Of a stretch of 64,000 bases of DNA, positions 37,161 to 49,930 are shown piece after piece (position 1 is the first letter of the stretch; every line of letters begins with the position of its first letter). The notes below the pieces were generated by a model. The model made no database searches and had not been told where the DNA came from. It was given only the letters and a program-made list of their open reading frames with translations. Source of the DNA: Membranipora membranacea (lineage: Eukaryota; Bryozoa; Gymnolaemata; Cheilostomatida; Membraniporidae); NCBI GenBank assembly GCA_914767715.1, contig OU612071.1, positions 2,480,001 through 2,544,000 of the forward strand, read 5' to 3'. The translations under genes were made by a program, and so were the position numbers.

Positions 37161-38956
37161 TAGTTTGTGTCTCTCTCCTCTTTCAGAGCAGCAGGATGGA
37201 ACCCTAGAGGTAGGAGATCATTAACTGATAGCTGTATATAAGAACCATCAGGCTTCACACAGTATAAACTGCAGTCAGTACCAAACTAGAGATAAACAGA
37301 AGTGAGAAGAAATGTTAGTTAGAGCTGTCATGGATCCGAAGGGCCGTCTATCGCCACTTTAAACCTCCCAACCAGAGCACACCAGCTCAATACAGATTAA
37401 TTAGTTAGTATCAGCGAAGCAAGTATGCATATAACAGAAGGAAGTAATGATGATTTAATTGAAAATTACCAAGTCTATTTATGGAAGAGTCTGCATGCTA
37501 CAAAGATCACAAAATTCTGCTCTAGGCCATAAAATTTTGGTAATCTAAACATACATGATGGAAAGATATCTCACCTCTACTAATGTTTGTCTGCAGGCTC
37601 CACATGGACCTTTAAATGTTCCCTTAACGTCACTAAAAGTAGAAACAATAACGCATTGTATGAATATAAGGTACACTTTATTTGGATACGGACCTGCCAT
37701 ACAGCAAAAGATGAGAAAGAAGATAAGGATGATAAACATTGGATAGGGTTGAGTAAAATACAAAATATCTGAGGAGCTTTCCCTTTTTCTCCAAGGCGTA
37801 AATCTGCCCTTGTTGATTCGCATGTCTGTCAGCAACCCTCAGCTGGTGCATTAAGTACATACTACCATATATTCAAGAATAATCATTAGACGCAACACAA
37901 AGTTACTGGGATACGCAGGCAAGGTCCAAATGCAATGGTCCGAGCCTGGTATAAATAAAATTCGAGAAAGAATCTCACTTTATCATACTCTGCACTATAA
38001 TCCACTTGTAGCTGACACTGTGATAATAAAGGTTGTATTAATTTCATGATGGAAGCTTAAAAACCCAATCTTATTTCATGTCTCAGTGCTCAGGCGGCTG
38101 CAGGTGCTTGTTTGTGGCAGAGAAAGTGAATAAAATTTGTTTTTGTAGCTGGTGTTCTTTTTTGTTAAATTTGGTACCCTAACCAGAAGTTATATACACT
38201 CTTGTCTTACAGAGTCATACTTACCAGCATACAGCCATAGATATAAAATTTTGATATCCTTTAGTTACCGCATTACATACAGCTACCCTCTCAGCGCACA
38301 GAGTCAGACCGTAGGAGGCATTCTCTACATTACACCCTGGTAAAATAGTAAAGATAATATCAAATCATGAATTATAGGTTTGGTGCAGAGGATGATGTCA
38401 TAAAGGGTTGGGGTTTGAAGGGTTGGGGTTTGAAGGGTTGGGGGTTGAAGGGTTGGGGGTTGGAGGGTTGGGGTTTGAAGGGTTGGGGTTTGAAGGGTTG
38501 GGGGTTGAAGAGATCTGGTTTGAAGGGTTGGGGGTTGAAATGGATACATTATTACAGCATCCAATGACATTGAACAAGAGAGAACAATATAGACAATTGA
38601 TAATCAAAGTAAGAAAATTTATATTATCTTTATTGCAGTGCCCAACACATAATATGTTACTAGAATAGCTTTAGTTCCTGAGCAGAATGCATCAATGTAT
38701 ATTGAACAGTATTGCTGCTGTGTCATCTCAAAACAATTTAAGGATCACAGGCTAAATATGACTAACCTGATATTATATAATGATCCTCACACAGAATCGC
38801 AGCGCCTACTCTGAAGTTACTATAGGGGCAGTAAGCTGATGTTCTCATAGACATCGCTGTCTCCATAAGCTGTCTGTGTATATCATCTACAATCAGATAA
38901 CGCATGTCTATGTGAGTCTGTAATGGAGACTGATGCATGAACTTCTTACATGACAA
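37160..38956 (-). CDS. CDA: Cytidine deaminase (four exons, 161 aa)
   Basis: The enzyme hydrolyses cytidine and deoxycytidine to uridine and deoxyuridine in pyrimidine salvage, as a zinc-dependent cytosolic tetramer in this family. Exons are 38767-38956, 38225-38336, 37575-37632 and 37160-37285, joined in phases 1, 2 and 0 with GT-AG borders. Exon 1 gives AYCPYSNFRVGAAILCED, the substrate-binding start of the fold. Exon 2 gives CNVENASYGLTLCAERVAV with the zinc Cys and catalytic Glu (CAE). Exon 3 gives KGPCGACRQTLVE with the other two zinc cysteines (PCGAC). Exon 4 gives the C-terminal DLLPLGFHPAALK. All catalytic residues are present, and 161 residues is normal for the family. The ATG at 38956 adds about 20 residues before the conserved helix; a downstream Met (MRYLIV) could also start it. 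Intron 1 holds a G-rich minisatellite. Confidence 0.93.
38403..38545 (+). repeat. G-rich 15-bp minisatellite in cytidine deaminase intron 1
   Basis: About ten tandem copies of GGGTTGGGGTTTGAA and GGGTTGGGGGTTGAA. The plus strand (template strand for the deaminase) has closely spaced runs of three to five G and should be able to form G-quadruplexes. The long ORFs over this stretch on both strands are repeat artefacts. Confidence 0.9.
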
Positions 38957-39539
38957 CGCAATTTTTTTTTACATTTCATATTTCAACTTACTCGAGTTTT
39001 ATAACAGAGACAATATTCTGTCTTTGCAGTTTATGAAAACCCGACTTTTAGTAGTGGAGCACATCGGTGTTTGGTTTAACCAGTCTGTATTTTATTTGAC
39101 CTATGTGTTGGCTCTGATCGAAGCCAACACATTGGCTAGTTTTTATTCAGAGTTAATAATAAATGTGGATTTGTGTCAGCTTGGAAATACCAAAGGTTTT
39201 CCTTCAAATTATTAACTTGTACAAAATTAAATTAAAATTTACAAACCTTGATTGAGATCTGAGATACTCCCACTGGATATGTACTCAATTTGGTTCTTCT
39301 TACTGGATAAACAAAAAAATGGTCCGAATAAGAGTGCAGCTGAGTAACGTAAAATGGGCTGATATTAACATTTTTCTCTAGGCAGCGCAAAATATTCAGT
39401 CTATGTGATGATTTGATTGGCTGTTGGTTGGGAGGTAGAGTGCCAATACCAGGTTACAGAGGGGACACTTTCGAGATACAGTAAAGGTGCAACTAAATAA
39501 CTTTCAATTTCACTATCAGTGTAACGGATAATTTCAGGG

Positions 39540-39660
39540 AAAGATTGTCTCATCCTGCACTGGCTCCCTCCCAACAGACAGTCACAGCCAACACATTACC
39601 TACAAAATATTACACATGATACGCTCTACCTCAGTACCTCAAATGTCTCCCTACTTTGAC
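39540..39660 (+). pseudogene. Probable LINE ORF2 C-terminal remnant
   Basis: In shifted frames the plus strand gives a LHWLP-like string followed by ITYKIL and a PQMSPYFD-like end. This is the order seen near the C-terminus of CR1-type ORF2 proteins. It is short and frameshifted, so the call is tentative. Confidence 0.35.
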
Positions 39661-40609
39661 CGTAGCTGAGTTCCAACTGTGAGCACAATCTTCAGTTTTA
39701 GAACAGGCAGTGAGCTTATTTATGATGTTTATTGATTAATTCTGGGTAACAATTCTGTCACTTAAATATATACTGCTAAGTTACAGCCTTATTATCATAG
39801 TGACTTGTTATTTCAAGCATGAGACTGATGGATCAAGATGATCAAAGGTAACTGATACCAAACGTATCCCTTCGTTTGTTTCTAAAAGTCGCTTAACGGC
39901 TAACCAAAGGCTCAAGCACATTATAGTCAGCAGTTACTTGTGATAAAGTTGTGTCAGATTTGTGAGAATGAGAGTTACCTTCCCTTATGGAAGGATATCT
40001 TTCCACCAACAGTAATTTATGCACAGTAGAGCATTGAATTTTTTTACCATTCAATTCCAACACAACTCTATTATAAGTAACAGCCTGACTATAATATGCT
40101 GTGGTCTTTGGGTGGCCTTTAAAGGAAAGGCAAATAACTATAACTTTGGCTGCCTCTTATAAAACTCTGCCTCTCACCTACCTGTTCTCAGCTGCCATAC
40201 TTCTAATGTGCGGGTTGAGAAGTCAGCAGAAGTTTCCTGAAAACAGAGATGCGTCATTACACAAAACCAAGGGTTTTGGTGTATGGTTATCCACTCAAGT
40301 CTTTTGTTTGTGGTGTGAAAAGGATGGAGTCTATGCATTAGGTTTCAAGTTATTCCTAATAGTCTGAATACTGCCTTACAATGTATTGAGAGTTCCAACC
40401 CCTCAAGACTGCCTCATTATACGTCCTAGCCTGTCTTGTCAAGACAGGCTAAATATATCCAGGCTGTCTAACAATGTCCCGAGACTGTCCAACATTGCAC
40501 CTGTTTGGGTCAGACAATGTGTCCTTCCAGAACTGATAGGCAAATTGAAATGGTGGCGTTAATAAATCCTAGTGTGGGTAAAAATGTGGGTTGAAAAGTC
40601 CGTCTCTGC

Positions 40610-40710
40610 TCGTGAACAGAAAAATTGAGGTGCCTTAAAGGCGCCGGTGCCAAGTTGCTCAGGTCGGAGCACACTTCGGTTGTCAATTGAGCCCAGTAGT
40701 CAGATGGTGA
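40610..40710 (-). mobile_element. SINE-like fragment related to 58150-58360
   Basis: It shares with the tRNA-derived element at 58150-58360 the stretch built from GTGCCTTAA, GGAGCACAC and CCCAGTAGTCAG in the same order and orientation. Only the tRNA-unrelated body is present; the tRNA-like head is missing or diverged. Confidence 0.45.
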
Positions 40711-41576
40711 AGAAGGGCAGACATGAAAACTACTTAATATCACACTAAAATCTTCTAACTTACTACCTGCCTTATGTAATTCGTGGTGTGTGTGTAATGT
40801 ACATTGGTAGGAGTAGCAGAAGAAGTCTTCTCTTGAATGATTTGATGGAGGAGTAAGAAAGGGCTTTTGCTTCTTATCATAGGGCGGGCCTCTGGCCTGG
40901 GATTTACTTAGTTAGTAACATGCATCAGGGAGAGTGCATTTCTAGTTCACTTTCTTTCCCAATGCAAATTCCGGTGTCAACCACCAAGTTATTGGGTGGC
41001 AAAGTAGAGGCATGTTAGTCCCAGGGGCCTATGAGACAAATGCACATGGTAATTGCATAAGACTTGTGCCCACTGAGGATCAAAATAACAAACCTGTATG
41101 TGTATAGCCAAGCCAGGGCTGTCAGGGCAAGGAGTAACTCCTTGGTCAGGGCTAGATTTCAGAGTTCAGGGTGCTTGCAATAGATTTGGGTGCAGGTCTA
41201 TGTTCCGTTCGGATCTATGTTCCGCTGATTTTTGGGTCTTTAGTCCGCTGCTCCTGCCTATACTCAATGCCCATATTATGTTTCGCCCCAACTGATACTT
41301 GATAACTCCAAAAAAAGGCAACTCCCTATAATAAAAAAGAGAATACAGGGAGAGTGGGAATCATAGCAAAACCCAACTGTTATCAATGAACCAATGAGTT
41401 AGTAATACACTTGAGCTCAACCATTTAAGTTAGGTTTGGCAATATGCCTTATCTTCTCATGGGATTTATCAACCTTGACAAAAGTTAGCATCACGCCATT
41501 TTTAATAACCGATGGAATTTGCATTACAAAAGTTTATGCTGTTCTGAATGGGCATTAAAAACAGGCGCTGGCAACA

Positions 41577-41685
41577 GGTGTTGTAAGACGTGTGGCCTGT
41601 GCTGTATGGGACACGTCTTACAGCACTCAAGGCTATACAGTTTTGTTGTGTTCCATACAGCACCTGCCACAGGTCTTATAACACC
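41577..41685. repeat. Long imperfect hairpin with nested alternative stem
   Basis: Arms 41577-41609 and 41653-41685 pair over 33 bp with four mismatches. An alternative 12-bp perfect stem (TGTAAGACGTGT with ACACGTCTTACA) uses 41582-41593 and 41611-41622. No ORF of note overlaps it. Confidence 0.75.
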
Positions 41686-41689
41686 CATT

Positions 41690-44600
41690 GCACCTCAGGA
41701 AGTTGTATGAGTGTTTAATGGAACTGAGTAATTAAAATGCATTTAGTATGCAACACTGCCTGCACCATCAAACTCTCTAATATGATATTTTTTTATAAGA
41801 TTGGGGACACAGTTGAAACTAGCAGTTGGACAGCATATCGAACGGCAAAGTTACTGTTGAAATACAGATCTGATAATTTCACGCTGGTTATCGTTATGCC
41901 GGCTGTTGCTGCCGAGTGGTGAAGCCTTTTTAGAAAAATCCTGACAAACAAACGTTGCTCAAAATCCTCGCTCCTTTAGTCTTTCAATTTAGACAAATTC
42001 ATTTCCAAATTGTCCATTCAGAATATGGTTCCATCATGCAAAAAGCAATATGTCTTGCAATTTGACATGTTACAGGTGGAATAATCAGATAGCGATTTTA
42101 ATGCTTTTTAATCAAACACCAGTTGTCTCCTCTCTCTCCATGGATAGACAACTAGCAGATAATTATAATAATAAAAATTCATTATTAAAAACACTTGTCA
42201 AAATTTTTGATTACTAGACATTGAACATTCAACATTATCAATATAAATCGTTTTCATTGATACTTATCACTGAGTTAAATGAAAAATCTAGCTTAGAATT
42301 ATTATGAATAGCTTGTCAACTTTAGTGACTTAAGCGGTAAAATGCCTCTTTTTGCAGGCGAAAAGATGGTACACAATTATTATATTGTTAAGCAGTGAAA
42401 CAGGAAAAGTTCCATCTAACGTTTGATGTTTTTTAATGTGACTGCAATTATAATAGTATAATCAATGAGTTTTCAAACACTAAATCAACAGTTTGTGTCA
42501 TCATAGTCTCTGAGAGAAAAGTTTCAGAGATAGGCACACTCTCTAATGTAGCTCAGCCACTCTAAAAATCAACTGCAAAAATTGTCTTGCTTCTATTACT
42601 AAGTACATAAAAATTGTCATGAGACTGTTTGGAAATAAGGTAACCGGTTCAAACATATTCTGAACTGGGTTAAAACTGATCCAATATAATTGAACAGTGA
42701 AAAGATTTTGAATCGATAAAATCAATCTACATAGGATGTTTTTATTTTACCTTCATTAAATAAGAGGTCCTTTTTCCCATGTTTTGAATTCAGAGTTTTG
42801 GCCCCTTATCAGTTAGGAGCGGAATGATTCAAGGACCATACATGTTCCTCTGTTATAGATTTGTATGTCATATATATATATATATACATGATATATATAC
42901 ACATAGTATTTATATGAAACTTAACTCTACAATAATGAACTAATTGGGTTTCCCTAGATCATGTTTATGAATGAATGTGATAGGTTACCAAAAGTTGAGA
43001 TGTAGGAATTATGTTTATTAAGTTTTTGAGATATAAATTAAATATTGAGGAGGGGCACCTTGTTTATATCAGTCAACATGGTAATGAATATGCGGACTGT
43101 TTCCAGATTTGCCATGTTATCACTGTTAACAATATACTGTTACCCCTACAGATGTCACAGCTATTGGGGGTAGTTACATGTTGAGTTGGTGAACTGAAAA
43201 ATCTAGAACCTGACAAGACCAAACTCATGAGTACTAGTGCTGCGGATCTGTATTTTTTATATCATAACAGCATCATCCCCGTTTACTGTTGGAATTGTCC
43301 AAACAGAGTGATCATGAATCTACGACAGGCGAGTTCTATGCTAAAAGTATGCATGTAATTGCAGTAATTATTGACAGGGCACAATTAAACTAAGACGATC
43401 TGCTTGAAAGAGACAGCTGACAGCGCAACCTTGATGGTGAGCTTTCTGGTCAAGGAACCTGATATGAGCGCTCCTACATTTCTTTTCTTGTTTGAATATG
43501 AACTTGCTTGACATGAAGGAAACATTGTTGCTGCCGATTTTTGCTCTGATCTAATTCATTTTATTGTTTAATTTTAAATATACGGAGGCGTGTATATTGA
43601 AAATTAGATCATTTTTGGAAGCAGAAACTCTATTTATGATGATCTCTGCAATCAATAGATTCAGCAACACTAGCTGAAAAAGTTGCCAAGTTGAAGATGT
43701 ATCATTTACCAATCGTCATTTGATTATAGAACCATGGTATAACTTATCATATCAATTTGAATCACAAGGTACTGGTGTGAGTGTATTTGTAGATTTCAAG
43801 ATCAAAGAAACTAATAAAAATCAAACGCGATACTAGAACAACGCTAAGATTGCAAGAATCAAATCTACTCATTGGATCGAACGAAACCATGAACAGGTCT
43901 TCAAGAAGCTCAAGCCGGAGTAGTGTATCTGGTTGCTCATTTTAATACATGAAGATTTTTTGCAAGGGTCATTTCAGGTAAACAGTATAACCTACTTAAC
44001 TCGAGAACTCTGCTGTTTGCTGCGTCGCAAATGATGCTGGTGGTGGTGGTGTCAAAACCATTTTGATTGCACAGTGGAGTGCATTGAATTCAATTCAATT
44101 TCTCTCAGTTTTTTCTAGACCACATAACGCTATACTTTGGCACCCTGCAGCGAATATAACATAATACCCTGATGTAGTATATTTTTTGATGTTGTAGAGG
44201 TGCTCCAAAACCGGGGCAAATCCATTGGAGAAGGCCATCATTAACATACATAATATTATGAAAAACAACTCAAGTTCCCAGGTTTCAGATATCAATTGTC
44301 ATTTAATGAGGTTGTATTTTACGACATGGTGAGATGTGTTGGAATTGAAAGATCAGTAGTTCTCCTATAATATTGCAATAAGCAAAAATCAATGCCCATA
44401 ATGCGGCAGACGAAATACATGTAATGTCTGATTGCCAAAACTATGTTTATAAAAGCAATTTCACATGATACTTTTTTATGTATACCCGAACATAATTTAG
44501 GTTCTTACTCCTTAGATGGCTGCAAGTGCGAGTTTGTGGCATCAGGGAGAATGGAACATTACAACTATTCACTTTTGTTTGATAATGTTTGTAAGGAGTT

Positions 44601-44940
44601 TGATGATGTGATGCCTCAAACTTGCATATACAGCTATCTGAGCACTTTTAACGCATCAGAATGTCCCTTGAAGTACAAATTGGAGTTGTCTGCTACGGGT
44701 TGTTGAGCAGACAATCTGAAAGAAGCTTGGCTTTAGCTGCACAGCATATTCCCGAGATCAATTGCAATTGCCAAAAGCAAGAGCTAAAATTGACAAAAAT
44801 TTGTCGTTGGGTGATAGCTCGGCCACCAGACTACCTGTCGAGCAGCTCTGCAGGCTTAGCAGTACCCTGGTGTCCAGCATGTGCATGTGCAATATAGGCA
44901 CTACGCAAACTAGCAGGTACATCAAGGCTATCATTAAACA
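41690..44940. other. Gene-free AT-rich region
   Basis: I recognise no gene, RNA or complete element. There is a TA microsatellite at about 42868-42900. An 87-codon ORF at 44443-44706 matches nothing I know and has no clear splice signals. Confidence 0.4.
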
Positions 44941-44949
44941 TGAGACAAC

Positions 44950-45500
44950 CTTTGTACCCGGGCAATTTATGACTGCTTGTTTCTTCGCCAACCCTCGACC
45001 AAATACTGCTTGAATTTAACTGCGACTTCGTCAGTCACGGTGGCTTCAAACGCCTCTATTTCATGTATATCAGGGACTAAGTCCTCACAAATACTGTCAA
45101 TATAGTACTCAACAGCTGCACAGTGCTTCACACTGGCTGCACTCTAAGCCTCATTGGGTCGGCTCAAACTATCGGCAACAAACATCTTAACACCAAAATT
45201 TTTATATCCATACCTCATTATCCTCATTTTGAACCTTTGCACCCTCGGTGGTAGATCACTCAGATCTTTACCACCTAGAATTTGTACCAAGGGTTTATGG
45301 ACCGTTTCAACTTCAAACTTTCGACCTATCATATACTAGTCAAACTGCCCACATGATGACAAGAGTTTCCTTCTCTACCATCGAAGAGCGCGTCTAAGTG
45401 TCAGTCATTATACGCGAGGCATATTCCAATGGTTGCCAGATATCTTTACCAGATTCCTGGAGCAAAACAGCACCAAACGCGCTGGATATTGATATCAATC
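44950..45500 (-). pseudogene. Ty3/gypsy retrotransposon RNase H remnant
   Basis: On the minus strand, 45500 to 45340 gives FGAVLLQESGK and EYASRIMTDT, with in-frame stops. 45332 to 45144 gives HKPLVQILGGKDLSDLPPRV, then RFKMRIMRY, then VADSLSRP: the classic end of the Ty3/gypsy reverse transcriptase/RNase H region. A further decayed stretch downstream (to about 44950) resembles the linker before integrase. Stops and a frameshift make it inactive, and no long terminal repeats were found. Confidence 0.75.
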
Positions 45501-45509
45501 GCAACTTGC

Positions 45510-47240
45510 ATATTATTAGGAAGTTGCTTAGTCCTTGGTTTAAAAAAGACAATATTTTGGTTATCCATCACTCATTACATTGTATTGAAGCTGTTATACT
45601 TTATCAAAATACACCATTAATAAAATAATCGTATAAAATGAATTTTAAGCTTTATTCTCAGGGAGAGGAATAAATGATTACCGGAAAATACATTTGAGGT
45701 TTGGCTGAGATCTATGGGAGCACACAGGATAGAGTTCCATTTTCCCCTATGGGGATTATATAAAAGTTATGGAAATGGACCAAAATATAAATCCTCGTTC
45801 TTAAATCATTATAAATGGCTACAACGCCCATAAATTTTTTTTAAATCACAACACTGATGCTTCAGTAGGTGTGGTTATTTGTTTGCTTGTAGCTGGTGAA
45901 TGGTACTGAGTTTCTTTAAGATGCTCTGTCTTTCTATGGCAGTCTAAAAAAGAAATAAAGATTACAATATCCAGAAAGCTAGCTGCAACATTGATTGGCA
46001 TCGCAAAGCAGCCAGAAAAATAACTATTAGTATTAGGTTATTATGGGATTATCATGTAAAAGGTGCTATGCAATAACTAGCCACTAAAGATGCATGTAGT
46101 TTTAGCTACCGAGTGGGTACTAGTGTAAAATTAGGTCATTAGGTCATTTTGTGTATAGGTTTGTCATAATTATCTATATGGGTATTTCTATCCCTTGTCC
46201 GATATGAGGGAGGGTAGTGGTGTGAGACTGCACATTTCAGAAAGGTAATTGACACCCTAACTCGAAGACTGTTAGACAATTTTTTCTTTCATGTGTGTTT
46301 ATTGCTAGAGATAAAATTGATAACATATATAGATAAAGTTCAATTGAGTATGACTCAGAGAAAGGCAAAAAAAAGATTAAATCAAAAAATGTAGATAATT
46401 GCAAGAGAAATATGTCAAAAGCAAAGGGACAGACTTATAGCCTGCGCTAGAGCGTAGACAGCCCAATTGTAAAGCTTGAAGGTCAAATACGAGACACACG
46501 TACAGGACAAGTGCCCCTTCCAGCTGCAGTCATCACTGCCCCCCAGACAGGGAGCCGGGCGCGCGGGCACACAAGTCTGAGGCCCCATCTCCACCCCCTT
46601 TAGGTGCTTGTTGTACAGTGACAAGCGAGTGCACAACAAGGACCTCTCATCCCGATCGGTTGGCTTTTTTTAGTAGTTGAGCATGTTTTAAAGTACAAAA
46701 TTCAAATAGCATTTGAATTCACATGATTCCTTATGTTTTAAAAATGATGTGACATTTTCTCTGGGTTGGAGATCTGTGTCGTGGCATGGCCCCAGAATTC
46801 AGGTTTTTAAATTAAATGTTGGTAAATACAACGGTAATACAGGTCAACCATTGTTTTGCTATCAAAATAAGGGAGAGCTGCCCTAATCAATGTTAAAATT
46901 AGGTTGAATTTTCGGCAGTGGTCCACGAGGTGATTCATATCAGTTATATTAGAGTCAAGAATAATGTCTAAAAAATTGTGTTTTACAGCTGAGATCAATT
47001 TTTTATTCCGTCAAAACAATTTGCTTTTTTGGCGATTTAAAAATAATTTGGAACGTTTTTGAATATTTTAGAGTGAGCCTGTTGGCCATGCACCAAGTTT
47101 CAACTTTTGAAATTTCTTGTCTTAATAGGTTTATTACTGATAGACAGCCTCTTTGATGTCGGTAGACTAAGAATGTTCCACACAGTATAGTTGTAGAGTT
47201 GTCGTTAGAGAAGTGGCGACTTTTGAGTCAGTTCAGTTGG
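45510..47240. other. Gene-free region with one GC-rich patch
   Basis: No gene is recognised. 46495-46600 is markedly GC-rich against an AT-rich background and contains GGGCGCGCGGGC. A 74-codon minus-strand ORF covers it but resembles nothing known to me. Confidence 0.4.
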
Positions 47241-47345
47241 TGTTGGTTTATGTTGCTCGGCGTGTTATGGGATATGAGCAGGGAGATCTCTCATAACAAG
47301 AGGGGAATTTGAACCCAGGACCTCGTGCTATCAAAACTTATAACA
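47240..47345 (-). mobile_element. Possible tRNA-derived SINE head
   Basis: The minus strand contains GGTCCTGGGTTCAAATTCCC, a good RNA polymerase III B box inside a T-arm-like context. No complete cloverleaf can be drawn upstream, so it is a SINE fragment or a tRNA pseudogene rather than a tRNA gene. Confidence 0.35.
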
Positions 47346-47349
47346 ACCG

Positions 47350-48400
47350 ACAAACAATTTAAGTATTGTGATTGTAAAAATACTTTCTTTCTGGGGAAAA
47401 AAATTTGCTGATTGCTATAAATAGAAATATAAACACTTCCACAGAGAGAAGCTATTTTTTGGTTACAGTACTTATGGAATGAAAATGAAAGTAACACCTT
47501 TGTACATACCCATATCTCAATACGCGGTAGGCATGATGGACACTACCTCCAAGCGGCTCAACACCTCAGCTGATAGTTCACATCCCCGTACATATCACTT
47601 CTATTTACCAACCAGCATTGTAGGTCACTCTGAAATAGTGTGAAGATGAACAGATGGACACTTCCTCATCTTAGCACTGGTATCCTGTCATTAGGGATAG
47701 GGTGATGGGTTGATGCAGACCTCCCAATCAGGACAAATTATGTTTTTCGGTACCAAGTTACCTTGATTGAAACTTGGAACCAAAATAGTTTATCCACAAG
47801 GGTAGTTGATATGATGTACATTCAATGTCAATATTTTTACTGCCCAATTGCGAATTACCATATTATGCATTATGTCTTTCAGCTTTGTTTTTTTCAATCC
47901 TCATATTGTACCTTCTGGGCTCACTTATGGGGCAAAGGCAAGTGGTATTTTTCACGTTCATGATAACTTAACAAACCTTATGTAGATTGGTGGAAATCAT
48001 CCCAAGTCGCAGCCAAATGCACAACTAATTTTCTCCGCATAGGATCTGATAAAAATAAAGCAAAATAATTATGTACTTTATGTATATACCTACATGTCCT
48101 GGTGTGCTATGGCAAGTGACCAATTCTTAGCTGGAACAGGTAGGGGGCAGAATAAAATATGAAAACTAGCAAAAAAGTCAAGAACAAGACCAACAGTTAT
48201 TTCTGCAATAGAGGTGGTTGTTTTGTAGATATTATGATATTATGAAAAATTTGCTTGAGGAATGTACAATCCTGTGCCAGACTCAGCCAGTCCCAATCCT
48301 GGATAGAGACGGGTTCAGCGACAGGCAGAGCATCCGGCTTGAAAAACTATGCCAAAGACTGTCATAAAACCAGAGAGAACCAGACTATGCCATGGCATCT
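47350..48400. other. No recognised features
   Basis: Both strands were read through without finding a gene, a repeat family shared with the rest of the window, or an RNA. Confidence 0.3.
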
Positions 48401-48409
48401 CCCTTGTTG

Positions 48410-48870
48410 GGGACCTTGTGGAAAGTAGGCGAGCGAGGTAGACGATTATCAAGCTAGCGGCACTAAACATTGCTACACTCACAAATAAGAGTAGAGAGAT
48501 AGCTGATACGATGGTGAGGCGTAACATATGCCTACAGGAGACCAGATGGGAGGAGAAAGGCCTGGAGGAAAGGCACGATACATTGACGATGGCATCAAGC
48601 TGTACAACAGTGGCGGTATAAGACCAAGGAATGGTGTGGGATGAGTCATGTAACCAGGAAATCTGAGGGGATTATCAATTTGAACTTGGTGACCAAAAGG
48701 CAGACCTATAACATCGTTTCTGCCTATGCGAACAGCAAGACTGTGACGAGGAGGCCAAAGACAGATTTTGGACAGTTTGTTGCAGTGCTGCAGAGGAGCT
48801 TATCTTGGCCGGAGACATGAACGGGCATACTGGAAGTGCAAGTTGATCGCTTAGAGGCAAATGTGCAATA
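48410..48870 (+). pseudogene. LINE endonuclease-domain remnant
   Basis: Shifting among plus-strand frames gives AALNIATLTNKSREIADTM, then RRNICLQETRWEEKG, then IDDGIKLYNSGG, then RNGVG, then NLVTKRQTYNIVSAYA, and finally LILAGDMNGHTG. This is the motif order of the apurinic-type endonuclease at the N-terminus of LINE ORF2, of the type often mis-annotated as craniofacial development protein 2. The frame is broken several times, so it is dead. Confidence 0.7.
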
Positions 48871-49079
48871 GCCATCAAAAACAGTGGAGTTCGAACAGAG
48901 ATAAAATCGCATAACACAATGAACTACTTCCAGAACCGGGTATAAACAATATGCTAAATTTGTCCTCTCGGACTCTGATAGCTATTCTGCGATGAGAACC
49001 TACTATTTGGCAGCCGTCGGTTGCCCTACGGACAAATAGGCTTCCGGTTGCTTTTAACGCTACCGGACATAAAATTCAT

Positions 49080-49930
49080 GGGACAGGATTGGCTTGTAAC
49101 AGATGCAAATGCACTTTAGACAGAGATGGGTTTTGTTACGGTGGAGTTTGCTGTGAAAGAAACCCATCAGGGCGCCTATTTGGTGTCCAACGGTTGCCAA
49201 ATAGCCATCCGGATGGGTCTGTTTTACAATTGACATCTGCCATGAAGCCATCTGGTTGCAAAATTTGCAACAGGATTGGTTTGTGACTGCCGAGCTTTGA
49301 AATTGATATAATGTGAAATGGATATTTGTCATGAGTGGATGGACCTTTAACGTAAAGATTTGTGGTGGACCGGCCACATTTTTCGCATTATAACTGCAAC
49401 AAACCCATCCAGACAGGCTTGGAATAGTAATGTTTGCTAAATTCACTCCATCCGGGTGGGTTTTGTTTAAGCAGTAATATTTGCTGTAACCATTCCTCCA
49501 GATGAGCCAAATGTGTCCGGTAAATGGCCATCAGCAACATATCTCCATAAAAGGGCCATCCGCTTATGACAAATACCCATGCGGCAATGCTAACTGGCCA
49601 TCCATTTCACCTTGTATCAATCTCGTGTGACTGTAACAAACCCATCCGAATGGCCATATGGCAACTGATGGTTGCCAACTACTCATCCATATGGGCTAGG
49701 AGCAGTAACAAACTCATCTGCATAGGCTGAGGATAGACCAGAGATGTGTGGCGGATGGCCATTTACAGAAAACATTTTTAGTACAACAGCTTGTAGCAGT
49801 AATACTTTCTGTAACAAACCCATTATTTTGTATGGGCTTGGAGCAGAAATTTTTGGTGTAACAAACCCAACCAAATGGGCTTAGAGCATTAATATTATGC
49901 TGTTACAGCCCTATTCAGATGGGGTTGTCG
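49080..49930. repeat. Dispersed GTAACAAACCCATCC motif array
   Basis: Variants of GTAACAAACCCATCC followed by ATGG occur near 49388, 49638, 49708, 49813 and 49858, and inverted variants (GGATGGGT ... TTAC) near 49210 and 49450. Spacing is 45-250 bp. It looks like an old, degenerate tandem repeat of mixed orientation. No gene is seen. Confidence 0.55.

Larger units (their letters stand above)
38957..41576. other. Mostly gene-free region with repeat fragments
   Basis: I see no gene. Noted pieces are a short hairpin around GGCTCTGATCGAAGCC (about 39108-39135), a likely LINE tail (39540-39660), a 25-bp perfect palindrome (40427-40451), a SINE-like segment (about 40610-40710), and a TCTATGTTCCGCT-type dispersed motif (about 41195-41270). 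The promoter and 5' leader of the cytidine deaminase should lie just right of 38956, but no motif stands out. Confidence 0.4.

Noticed and set aside
38325-38668. Long repetitive ORFs over the G-rich minisatellite
   Set aside because: They exist on both strands in several frames because a 15-bp repeat keeps every frame open; they lie inside an intron of the deaminase.
44443-44706. 87-residue plus-strand ORF
   Set aside because: No similarity that I recognise and no splice sites or partner exons; kept only as a note.
46415-46639. Cys-rich 74-residue ORF in a GC-rich patch
   Set aside because: No domain pattern, no splice context, and the cysteines are not regularly spaced.
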